Positions 8,037-19,000 of a stretch of DNA of 64,000 bases are shown piece by piece. The stretch spans positions 1 through 64,000 of the forward strand of contig CALHBJ010000003.1 of assembly GCA_937930845.1 (NCBI GenBank). Reading direction: 5' to 3'. How positions within the stretch are numbered: position 1 is the first letter of the stretch; each line of letters opens with the position of its first letter. The translations under genes were made by a program, and so were the position numbers. This stretch comes from an uncultured Rhizobiaceae group bacterium. Lineage in GTDB: Bacteria > Pseudomonadota > Alphaproteobacteria > Rhizobiales > Rhizobiaceae. The notes under the pieces are model-generated. The model was not told the origin of the DNA. It did no database searches and saw nothing but the letters and a program-made list of their open reading frames with translations.

Positions 8037-9035
8037 ATGTCACGCAAACCCTATTTCACAATATCGGTGAACGGCAGCGACGCCACTGGTCAATTCGCGC
8101 AGCGCATCTTGTCGATAGAAGTGACTGACAATGCGGGGCACGAAAGCGACACTGTCACGGTCGAATTGGATGATCGCGGCGGTTCAATTGCAATGCCCGG
8201 TGAAGGCACACTCGACGTAGCCATCGGCTATCTGGATGGCGAGTTCACCCGCAAAGGAACGTTTGAGATTGAGGAGATCGGCGGCACCTTTAGTGGTGAA
8301 CGCACGATGACGATTACCGGTAAGGCTGCCGGAAAACCATCCTTGAAACAGTCAAAAACACGTTCCTGGGATGATCAGACTGTCAAACAGATCGCCACAA
8401 AAATCGCCGGTGAGCATGGACTTCAACCCGCCATTGACAGCGAAATAGGTGATATCAAACTACGCTTTGAAGGTCAGTCGGAAGAAAGTGACATGCACTT
8501 TTTAAGCCGGATTGCGAAGCGGTTTGATGGTTTGTTTTCTGTCAAAGATGGGCGTCTTGGCCTGGTCAAACGCGGCGCAGGGAAAAGCGCCAGCGGCGCA
8601 GCTGCGCCGTCGATATCGCTGACATCGGCCGACCTTTTGCCGGGTGCTGATTACACACTGAAACCACGCAAGAAATACGGGAAGGTGAAGGCCACTTATC
8701 CCGACCGAGAAAGCACCAAACGGGCGGAAGTTGAACACACGGTCAACGGCGATGGCCCGACGCATACGCTGCGCGTTCCATTCAACAATGAAGCTGAAGC
8801 CAAAGCAGCGGCGAAGGGTAAAGGCGACCAGCTGAAACGAGACGAAGGCAGCGTCAGTGTCAGCATTCCTGGCGACCCTTCCATGGTTGCCGAGGGAACA
8901 CTTGAATTGTCCGAATGCCGTGAAGGCGTAGACGGCAGCTGGACTATTGAAAGTGTGGCAGATCGTATCGAATTCACAGAGGGTGAAGCGAGCGGATATG
9001 TGACCACAATTAACGGAAAAAAAGGCAAAGGTTGA
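8037..9035 (+). CDS. D: Late control / baseplate hub protein D (P2 GpD family)
   Basis: Despite its historical name, GpD is the gp27-like baseplate hub protein under the tape measure. 332 aa. Features are the VTDNAGHESDTVTVELDDRG block near residues 28-50, RTMTITGKA, and the central DMHFLSRIAKRFDGLFSVKDGRL segment (about residues 155-180) that marks the family. The C-terminal part is a beta-rich OB-like region. It closes the recognised P2 tail module. Confidence 0.9.
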   Translation: MSRKPYFTISVNGSDATGQFAQRILSIEVTDNAGHESDTVTVELDDRGGSIAMPGEGTLDVAIGYLDGEFTRKGTFEIEEIGGTFSGERTMTITGKAAGKPSLKQSKTRSWDDQTVKQIATKIAGEHGLQPAIDSEIGDIKLRFEGQSEESDMHFLSRIAKRFDGLFSVKDGRLGLVKRGAGKSASGAAAPSISLTSADLLPGADYTLKPRKKYGKVKATYPDRESTKRAEVEHTVNGDGPTHTLRVPFNNEAEAKAAAKGKGDQLKRDEGSVSVSIPGDPSMVAEGTLELSECREGVDGSWTIESVADRIEFTEGEASGYVTTINGKKGKG

Positions 9036-9095
9036 GCCGAAAAATAGCCCAACCCCCCAATATTCAAGGCCGCAATTGAGGAAAATAATACCCAG

Positions 9096-9416
9096 ATGGA
9101 CACGATTTTTAAAATGATGCCGTCATTTTTGGAGTATCTGACCGGCCCGAATGCAGGTGTTTTTGTGCTTGGTATGATCTTTGGTGCGGCACTTATGTAT
9201 GCCTTCCACGCGCGTGTTCGTGTGGCCGAAATCCAGCGGGATTTCGAGAAGAAAATAGCCGCTTTGGATGAGGTGCACAGAGAACGGGAATTGGCTTTGC
9301 GCGATGAACTGCAACGCCTTCGCGAGCGATTTAGCCCCATTGAAGAAATGATGCATAAGGCGTTTGAAGCAACGCTGACCACAGGCCACAACCAGCCAAG
9401 GGAAACACAGAAATGA
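9096..9416 (+). CDS. Single-pass membrane protein with coiled coil, 106 aa
   Basis: Not recognised. Residues ~20-40 form one hydrophobic helix (AGVFVLGMIFGAALMYAF), followed by a long charged coiled coil (about residues 45-90) rich in Glu, Arg and Leu. A GAGGA motif lies 13 bases before the ATG, rather far. The layout of a short N-terminal tail, one membrane helix and a coiled coil resembles inner-membrane spanin or holin accessory proteins, but no lysin is next to it. The stop overlaps the PAS gene (ATGA), so the two are coupled. Confidence 0.6.
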   Translation: MDTIFKMMPSFLEYLTGPNAGVFVLGMIFGAALMYAFHARVRVAEIQRDFEKKIAALDEVHRERELALRDELQRLRERFSPIEEMMHKAFEATLTTGHNQPRETQK

Positions 9417-9790
9417 GTGTTGATATTGTATCAAAAACCATTGCGGCCGCAGCGGCGTTTCAGGCCAGTGCGTCACCGGCAATTATCATGACCGAAGACA
9501 ATATTGTAGTTGTCATGAACGCCGCAGCAGAAGGGTTTACGGGGTATTCTGCGGCAGATATTGAAGGCCACTCAATCGCATTAATCATCCACCCAAGCCA
9601 AGCACACCCACACGATAAACCGATGCATCCATATTTGCCTGGCGGCGATAAGGAAATGGCAGATCATGACGATGTGATGTTAGCCAATGGCAAGAGGGTA
9701 AAAGTAGACCGTCGCGTCATCGATGTTGCTGGCAAAACATATTTGGTGGGGTTTATGTGCGACCCCGATAATGAGCCGATTATAAGCTGA
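9413..9790 (+). CDS. Stand-alone PAS-domain protein, 125 aa
   Basis: A single PAS fold fills the chain. After a helical cap (residues 1-20) come ASPAIIMTEDNIVVVMNAAAE, then GYSAADIEGHSI, the usual PAS core with the FTGYS turn, then VMLANGKRVKVDRRVIDV and a last strand (KTYLVGFM). No kinase, cyclase or DNA-binding domain is attached, so it is either a sensor adaptor or a dimerising module. It is coupled to the preceding membrane coiled-coil gene, making a two-gene pair at the end of the phage module. Whether it belongs to the phage or to the host boundary is undecided. Confidence 0.75.
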   Translation: MSVDIVSKTIAAAAAFQASASPAIIMTEDNIVVVMNAAAEGFTGYSAADIEGHSIALIIHPSQAHPHDKPMHPYLPGGDKEMADHDDVMLANGKRVKVDRRVIDVAGKTYLVGFMCDPDNEPIIS

Positions 9791-9954
9791 TAACGACCTT
9801 ATAAAAAATCGCGCTACACGATGCATCTACCAATCTGGCTTGTGTCAATTTCTGGTGTCCCAATTGTCAAAAGCTGCTGTCCGGCTACATCAACCCTATT
9901 GGTTTTTGACTTTCAGGCGGTTGAATTCCTGCTTTGGGCCTAAAGTTCCGGCTG

Positions 9955-9971
9955 TTAACGCCATACTAACC
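9955..9971 (+). promoter_or_regulatory. Candidate CtrA-type site upstream of the giant protein gene
   Basis: TTAA and CTAA are separated by exactly seven bases and followed by CC, one mismatch from the alphaproteobacterial CtrA consensus TTAA-N7-TTAA. It lies ~100 bp before the chosen start of the LEPR-XLL gene. One degenerate site can arise by chance, so this is only a suggestion. The rest of 9791-10067 shows no further gene. Confidence 0.3.
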
Positions 9972-10067
9972 ATAAATTCGCACATAATCAGTGTGGCAGG
10001 GAAACCTTGCGCGTTTCAGGCGTGTTCAATGGTTTTCTCGTTGGGGCATTGTTTAAGTGGTAACATT

Positions 10068-13000
10068 ATGGCGCGGGCATTTAAGTCGATTTTCAAAAAA
10101 CGGGCTGCAGAGGTTCTCGAACCGCCTGCACTGACCAAACCGCTCATGCGGGTTTTGGAGCCGCGCGTGTTGTTGGATGCGGCTGCGGTGGAAACGGCCA
10201 TCGATATTGCCGGTCAGGCTGCCCACAGCCAATTGGCAGATGATTTTGTTGCCAATAGCCGCATGGTGGATGACGCCGATTCCGGCCCGGTGGACCTGGA
10301 AGACGGTACGCCACCGCTTTCGGACGCCTCTCTGGCAGGCGATGATATTGCTGAAAATGATGGAATTTCTGCGCGTCGTACAGACAGGGAAATTGTGTTC
10401 ATTGATGCCAATGTGGAAGATCGCGAAGATCTGATCAGTTCATTTGAGCCTGGTGTTACGGTGCATGTTCTTGATGGCAATCTGGATGGGGTTGAACAGA
10501 TTGCTGCCATTTTGGAACAATCAGGCGGATATGATGCGGTCCATATTTTTTCCCATGGCGGAGCCGGGCAGCTTGAATTGGGCAATGCCCAACTGACACG
10601 GGCCTCAATGGGCGGGCTTCATGCCTCCGCGCTGGAGCGCATTGGTGGCGCGTTGGGTGAAGATGGCGATATTCTCATTTACGGCTGTAACTTTGGCCAG
10701 GGGGTTCAGGGGCAATTGGCGGCTGAGGCCTTGGCCAAGGCTACGGGCGCGGATGTGGCCGCGTCAGACGATCTGACCGGGGCTGAAAGCCTGGCCGGTG
10801 ACTGGGATCTTGAAGTGCAGGTTGGGCAGGTGGAGCGGGTTTCGTTTTCCGCCCCCAATTGGAACGGTATTTTGGGCGACTTCACGCTTGAAGCAACACC
10901 CGGTCCCACGCTTGACCATGTGAGCGGGGGAGTCGTTGGGACACCAGGTTCGATTGCCACATGGTCGAATGCGGCCAGTTTTGACCCCGGCGGTGGCGGG
11001 CCTGTGGAATTGTACGACGTGCGTGCGACAATCTTGAGCACCAGCGGGGCGACCACTGCCACGTTTGAATCAACAAGTTCCGGCGACGGCTCGCTGGATG
11101 ATTTCCAGATTATTGTTACCAATTTGGGCAGTGTTACCGGCTCGGTCGCAGGGGAAGAAGTTCTTGAAGAAGGGACGGTGACGGTATTTTGGGAAATCCT
11201 CGTGGCGGGAACAGAAGATGCTGCTCCGCAGGGCCGATTGAACCTGGCACTGACGGATATTGATGGCCTGGGTGGCGCTGTAAACACCAAGGATGCCATC
11301 AATATATTTTCTGATGAGCTATATTCCTACACGGTGGAAACCGGCACGCACCTGGTTAATGATTTTATTGACGAAGGATTGGAACTCGACGGGACGGAAA
11401 ACGGAACCGATGATCCCCTGTCCCAGGTGTCCCTGTTTTGGGCGAATACCAACCAGTTTGCGATTACCTACAAAACCCATTCCCAGACCGCTGAATTTAC
11501 TATGGATGGTGACGGTGGTGTCACCTTCGTAAATCCTGAAACACGTGTGACGCAAAATCTCGATCTCAACGGCGTTGATCCTGGCAATGACTATGTTGCT
11601 GTTTATGTGAACGGCGCCGATGGAGCATCAGACGTGGACGTTCCGTTGGCCCTCGTCGATGTGGGTATGGAAATCTATGATCTTGACAGTAAGGAATTGG
11701 ATACGGCGACGATTACGCTAACCAATGCATTCCCCGGCGACAAGCTGAACTTTGACACCAATCTGCTGTCTGCATTGGGTATTTCAACGACGCTGACGGA
11801 CACTGGAGCTGAACTGATATTGGAGCTGGAAGGGCCGGCACTGATATCCAATTTCGAAACGGCGATCAAATCTGTCACCTATTCCAACGACAATCCTGAT
11901 GGCTCGTTTGAACGCGGTGTGAACCGTATTATTTCATTTGAAATCAGCGATGGATTGGTCACCACAACAGGTCCGCAAACGGTGGTTTTCTTTGGTTCAG
12001 CCGGGCAGCGGCCTGTGGCCGGGTCGAATGTCTATGTGGAAGATGAAGACACGACAATTTCGACAACGCCCCTAACCGGGTTGCTTGCTGATGACCGGGA
12101 TCCGCAGGATTCTTCAACGCTGTTTGTGTCTGGCGGATTTGATTCCCTTGGCCGTCCGATCCCGATTGACGCGGGCTTTGTATTGCCCAGCGGAGCGCTG
12201 TTGACGCTGAGAAGTGATGGCAGTTTTGATTATGTCCCGGTGACCAATTACAGCGGTAACGAGACCATTACCTATGTCATTAGTGATGGTGTGAACACCG
12301 CGCAAAACTGGGCGACGTTCGACATACAGCCTGTGCTCGATACGCTGACAACGAACATTGTTCAAAACTCGCCGGTCTCAAGCGAAGACTTCGCCACATC
12401 TCCGATCAGCATTACGACCAGTTCCAGTGACCCATCGGAAAACCAGATGGTGACGGCGGAAAATATTCCGCTGGATGTGGTTATCACCGATGGTACGAAC
12501 TCCTTTCGCGCATCTGAAATTGCCGGAGATTCCGTTGATATTTCAGAATGGGATCGCAGTCAGATTCGCATCCTGCCGCGGGAAAATGATGACCGTGACG
12601 TGAACATCACCTTTGTGATGACCAATATTGAAATTGACGGCAGCGAGAGCTTTGAAAGTCAGGTGGTGACCTTCCAGGTGGATGCTGTGGCCGATATTCC
12701 ATTATTGGAGGTTGATCAGGCGATTGGTGCGATTGATGCGGACGTGCCATTGGCTGACGTGATCATGGCCGATACGTTCGACCAGGATTTTTCCGAAGAA
12801 ATTACAGATATCACGATTTCCAATCTGCCAGCCGGTGGTGAAATTCTCATCGATGACGTGATTGTGCCAAAAGTCGGCAACAGTGCCAGCTTTGAATTGA
12901 TCGATCTGCCGGATGTGGTTTTCCGGCCGCCCCAGATTGGCGCCAGCGCAATCTATGACTTGCGGATTTCTGTCACGTCTTCCGAAGTTGCCGCGGAAAA

Positions 13001-16000
13001 TGGTGTTCAGACAGCTGATGCAACCATATCGGGCATTTTGCTGCGCGTCGATCTCAATGACAGTGACGACCCTGTTGTTGCGGTGGATGATGATGCGGTT
13101 ACATTTGCAGGGGAAAGCGTCAATATTGACGTGATTTCCAACGACCTTGTGCCAGATGGCGACCCGCGCGTGACCCAGGTCAACGGCCAGGCGATTGACC
13201 TGGTGACGCCGATCACCCTGCCGGGTGGTGAAGGTGTTGTGCGTCTGGCCTTGTCTGGCGACCTCATTTTTGAAGCTTCCACTACATTCTCCGGGGAAGT
13301 CGTCTTCTCTTATACACTCGAAGATGCCGATTTCAGTTCTGACCAGGCCGATGTGCGGGTGTCTGTTCAGCCGCGTTGGTCGCTCAATGTGGACCCCTCA
13401 GTGGAAGAGGGTGACGATGCCCGCTTTTTCCTGACCCTTGAGGGTGCCATTCCACAAGGGGATGTGATCACGGTCGACCTGAGCCTGGTTGATGGCGGCG
13501 CAGACTCCCTCGACCATGGTGATTTGGTAAGTTCGGTCAACAACAGTATTGCCGCAATGGGCCAGGACGATTTCTCGTTTGATGGAACAACGCTGACATA
13601 CACGGCGCCCCCGGCCAATTATGGGGTCACCTATGATCCCGCTGGCAGCCAGTTTAACAATATCGCCGGTACTGGTACTCCGCTGGGGTTGGGCGATGAT
13701 GGACTGGCGGCGGAAACTCTGCCGTTCTCGTTCCCGTTCTATGGACAGAGCTACGACACGGTCTATGTCTCGGCCAATGGTTATGTGACTTTCGGTAGCC
13801 CGGTGAGTGCGCCGGACAATGCAAGCCTGGACGGCAATGCATTGGCAGGGCGACCCATTATCGCGCCCTTCTGGGATGATCTGGAAACCACCGCAGGCGA
13901 TGTCTACTTCCTCAGTTCAGGAAGCACACCTGGCCAGCGGGAATTCATCATTCAGTGGGAAGATGTTTCCAACGCCTCTGACGGGGCGGGCACGGGCCAG
14001 TTCCAAATTGTGTTGAGTGAAGCCACAGGCGAAATCCGTTTTAATTATCAAGATGTTGAGTTTGCAGGCACGGGCGACAATGGTGCCGGTGCCACGATAG
14101 GTCTTCAGGGGCTGGGTGGGGCGTTTGATGAATTCAGTTTCAATCAACCTTTGTCGGTCGTCAGCGGCTCGTCGCTGATTTTCTCGCCCGGTGCCAGTGT
14201 TAATCCCACATTGATTATTGATGTACCGATCGTCGATGACCCAGACTTTGAAATTGATGAATCCTTTAGGATCGAACTGAGCAATTCCACGGAATCTGCC
14301 ATCGGCCAGGATCAGGGTGTCGTGACCATTCAGGTGAGCGATAACCTGTCACCGATTGCTGTCGATGATTCCCTGTCGACCACCGAAGAGTCGACTGCAT
14401 TTATCAATGTTTTGACCGATGTGGCGTCCGGTGACAGTGATCCGGAAGGTCATGCCCTGTCGCTTGCCGAAATTGAGGGCGTGATCATCGCGCCCATGAC
14501 ATCAGTGACGCTGGCTTCCGGGGCTGTTGTCACAGCCGAGCCGGATGGGCAGATTACTTATAATCCCAATGGCGCATTTGGCTACTTGACCACCGGTCAA
14601 AATGGGGTCGACACATTCAACTATATCGTTCGTGACGCTTTTGGCGGCACGGATACGGGCACGGTTACCGTCAATATTGATGGCGTGAACCAGCTCGTGA
14701 CTTTCGACCTTGATGATGCTGGTGTCACGCCGGAGCAGGACAACACTGTTGTCTATCCAGCGTCGGCCACTCAGGTTAACGTCACGGCGGCAAATGCGGT
14801 TGTGTTTGATCCGGACAATTCCGAACTGACCGCATTTACGGTCACGCTTGGGGGATTCCAGCAAGCCGGCAATGAGAAAATCCGGATCGGGGCAGAGACG
14901 TTTGAGTTTGGCACCGCCTATACCGGCACGGTGACCATTGGCGGAGCGCCGGATACGGCCAGCCCGACAACGTTCTCAATCGCCTATGATGGGGGCAATA
15001 ATTTCACATTCGACAATGTTGCACCGGCTGACATGCCACGTGAAAATATCGAATTGCTGATCCGCACCATCACCTATGAAAACGATTCATCCGATGATGT
15101 GCGCGGCCTTAGAACGATGACCTTCGCCGGTAATGACGGCAATGGAATTGGCCCGGAATCGGTCGTGACCATTGACGTGCGCGGTAACAATCTGGTGCCG
15201 ATTGCGGGCGATGATGGCGATGTGGTGCCATTTGAAACGCCCGAAGAAACTTCGATCACCGTCATTGGGGCCGACCTGATGCTGAATGATTCCGATGGGG
15301 ACGGAGATATGTTCTCAATCGTTTCCGTCAATGGCGGGGCCAATGGAACAGCCGTTCTCGACGGGTCTGGAAACATCACCTTCACGCCAGCTCTAGACTT
15401 CAATGGCTTAACTTCCTTCACCTACACGATTGAAGATACAAGAGGCGGACAAGGCACGGGTTCTGTTTTCGTCAATGTGACGCCCATCAATGATGCGCCT
15501 ATCGTTGATCTCAACGGCAGTGGTGCAGGCATAGATTACAATTTCACCTATGTAGAGAATGATGTTTTCACGCCGATTATTGATCCCAATGGGTCGATAT
15601 TCGACGTGGATAATACGGACCTGACCCGCGTCGATATCACTATGACGGGTGGTCAGATTGGTGACCGATTTGAGCTGAGTGGTGTTCCTGGAACCATCTT
15701 TGTGTCGATCATTCCCTCCGATGCGCTCACCGGATTACTGGCACCCGGCAATGCGGTCATTCAGTTGACGGGCACTGCGGATGTGTCGGTGTATCAGTCA
15801 GCGCTTGAAAGTATCTTGTTTGACAGCACCTCTGAGCGCCCGGTGGAAGGTGATCGTGAATTGACCATCACGGCCAGCGATGGCGCGCTCACTTCAGTTG
15901 CGGCGGTGACAACAATCACCGTGGTGGAAGAAAATGATGCGCCTGATGTGGTGGATGATACTCCTGCGGCATTTGATGAAGACACCACCCTTACATTGAC

Positions 16001-19000
16001 CAAGGCATCATTGCTGGCCAATGACAGTGACCTTGATGGTGATGTCCTCGATATCGTGTCGGTGCAGGACGCTACTTTTGGAACCGTGGAAATCAACCTG
16101 GCTGGTGACATCGTATTCACCCCGACACCCGACCATGCTGGAAATGCATCTTTCACCTACACGGTGGAGGACTCCCGTGGTGCCCAGACCACTGGCCTGG
16201 TGATGCTCACGGTATCTGCGGTCAATGATGCAACGATAATTGATCTGGATTTCATCTCAAACGGAACCGGATATTCGACCGACTATATTGAAGACGCAGT
16301 GGGTGTGCCCATTGTTGATGCAAGCGTGCGGTTTGACGACATTGATTCACCCAATCTGGTTGGCGCGACGATTACGCTGACCAACGGCCAAATCGGTGAT
16401 ATTTTGGAAACCGGTATTTTGCCGGTTGGTATATCAGCCAGTGTGGTGCCTTCCGGTGCACTCGTTGCACCTGGAACCATGGTGCTCACATTAAGTGGAC
16501 CGGCGACGCTCGCCGACTATGAAACGGCACTGCAGGCGGTGACCTATCGATCCACGTCGCAGGCACCATCGGAAGTTGATCGTCTCATATCGGTTCAGGT
16601 CGATGATGGCGAAGACCCCTCCAATGTGGCCATTAGCGTGGTTTCAGTGACGGCCACGAATGATGTGCCCATTGCGGCGGATGATGATTCATTTGTCGTG
16701 GACGAAGACACGCTTTTGACAATTCTTCACAGCCAGTTGCTGGCCAATGACATTGATCCCGATGGTGATGCGCTGACGATAGTATCAGTGCAGGATGCCG
16801 AGAACGGGTCTGTTAGCCTGGGCGCTGGCAATGTGATCGAGTTTACACCCGCGACCAATTATTTTGGACCGGCGCACTTCACCTATACGATTGATGATGG
16901 CAACGGCGAACAGCATGTGGCCAGGGTGGATTTGACGGTGTCGTCGGTCAATGACGCCACCGTAATCGATCTGGATGACGTAGGTCTGGGAAATGGATTC
17001 ACAACTGCCTATGAGGAAAATCAGGTGGGTGTGCAGGTGGTTGGTGACCGGGTTGAGTTTGTCGATGTGGACGATAGTGAACTCACTTTGGCAACCATCA
17101 CACTGACCAATGGACAGGTTGGGGATATTCTGGAAGTTGGGGCACTGCCCCCCGGCATCTCCGTGACCATCGTGCCCAATAGTGCGCTGGTGGTGCCTGG
17201 TGTGATTACGGTTACTCTTTCCGGCACTGCAGATTTCAACGACTATCGCACGGCGCTGGAAGCTGTGACCTACAGATCGGTATCCGAACGTCCTTCAGAA
17301 GTTCAGCGCACCGTTTCGGTTTCGGTGTTTGACGGTGATGACCAGTCAAATACGGAATTCACGACCATTGCGGTAACCGGTGTCAATGATGATCCCGTTG
17401 TGCAGGGAGATGGCCCGTTCTCGTTTGACGAAGATACGGTGTTTGAAATCAATCCAGGCGCTCTGTTGTTCAACGACAGTGACCCGGATCTGGACAGCCT
17501 GATGGTTGTATCGGTTCAGGACGCCGATCAAGGAACTGTCGAAATCAACGGCCTTGGCAATATCGTTTTCACCCCCCAAACCAATTATGCAGGACCAGCT
17601 TCGTTTACCTATACGGTTGATGATGGCAATGGTGGGATCGTAACAGCCAGAGTTGATCTCAACGTGTTGCCGGTCAACGATGCACCAGTGGTTGATCTGG
17701 ACGATATTGGACCCGGCACCGGCTACATCACGACTTACATCGAAAACGCCGTGGCTGTTCCCGTGGTGCATGGCAGTGTTGAAATTACAGATGTTGACCA
17801 TAGCCAGCTCACAGGTGCGTCGATTGTTCTTTCTAACGGACAAGTGGGTGATGTGTTGGAAACCTCTGGCTTGCCTGCGGGCATTTCAGCAAGTTTCAGC
17901 CCGGCCTCAGCACTTGTGGCCCCCGGCAATATTGTGGTGACACTCACAGGCACGGCAGACTTTGACACCTGGGAAACCGCGCTTGCCAGCATCGGGTTCC
18001 GGTCCATTTCCGACAATCCGGTTACTGTCGACCGTTCTATTTCAGTGTTTGTAAATGATGGGCAGAACAGTTCTGTGGCGGCCATTTCCACCATAGAATT
18101 TGACGCTGTCAATGATGCGCCCACCGCAGGAGATGATGGCCCGTTCAGCGTGGACGAAGACACGGTTTTCACAATTGTGCCAGCCGCGTTGTTGTTCAAT
18201 GATTCCGATCCTGAAAATGACGGTCTCACGATTGTGTCCGTTCAGGATGCCGTCAATGGTTCGGTGGAAATCAATCTGGCCGGGCAGATCGTATTCACCC
18301 CAAACGCAAACTATTTTGGTGTCGCGTCCTTCACTTATACGGTGGATGACGGGAACGGCGCCACCAGCATCGCGACCGTTGATCTGGTGGTGAACTCGAT
18401 CAATGACTTGCCGAGCGTCGATCTCAATGGTGCGGCGGGTGGATCCGCCTTTAGCGTGACCTATACCGAGAACGATCTGGCCACGACCTTCATTGACCCC
18501 ACACCCATTATTATGGATGTGGAATCTACCAATATGGTTGGTGCAACGGTTACGCTGATCAACGGATTTGTCGGTGATGTGCTAGAAACGGGTGTGTTGC
18601 CGGCTGGCATAACCGCCTCCATCACTCCGCCTGGCGGGTTGATTGTGAATGGACCAATCGTTTTGAATCTTTCTGGACCAGCAAGCCTTGCTGACTATGA
18701 AACGGCACTGGCTGGACTGACATTTAGATCAACTTCTGACAATCCTGATACGACCAGCCGATCCATATCCGTGAGTGTCAATGATGGCCAGGACAACTCG
18801 CCAAACGCCTTTTCCAATATTGATATTGTGGCGGAGAATGATGATCCGGTTGCCGTTGTGGATGGCGTTTTCACCTTTGATGAAGACACGCTGTTTACAA
18901 TCGCTCCCACGGCGCTGACCTTTAACGACAGCGATGCTGAGAACAACACGCTCTCGATCGCCAGCGTTCAGGATGCAACAAACGGTTCGGTCGTCATCAA

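Noticed and set aside
9-9790. Prophage attachment sites
   Set aside because: No integrase, tRNA or direct repeat pair could be identified in the visible part, and the left end is outside the window.
9840-10067. 76-residue N-terminal extension of the giant protein
   Set aside because: It begins with TTG without a ribosome-binding site, and its composition is unlike the protein; the LEPR signature lies 30 residues after ATG 10068.
10068-10300. LapA-type retention module in the giant protein
   Set aside because: No clear LapG cleavage motif, no LapD/LapG genes in the window and no RTX region, so the LapA model was not adopted.
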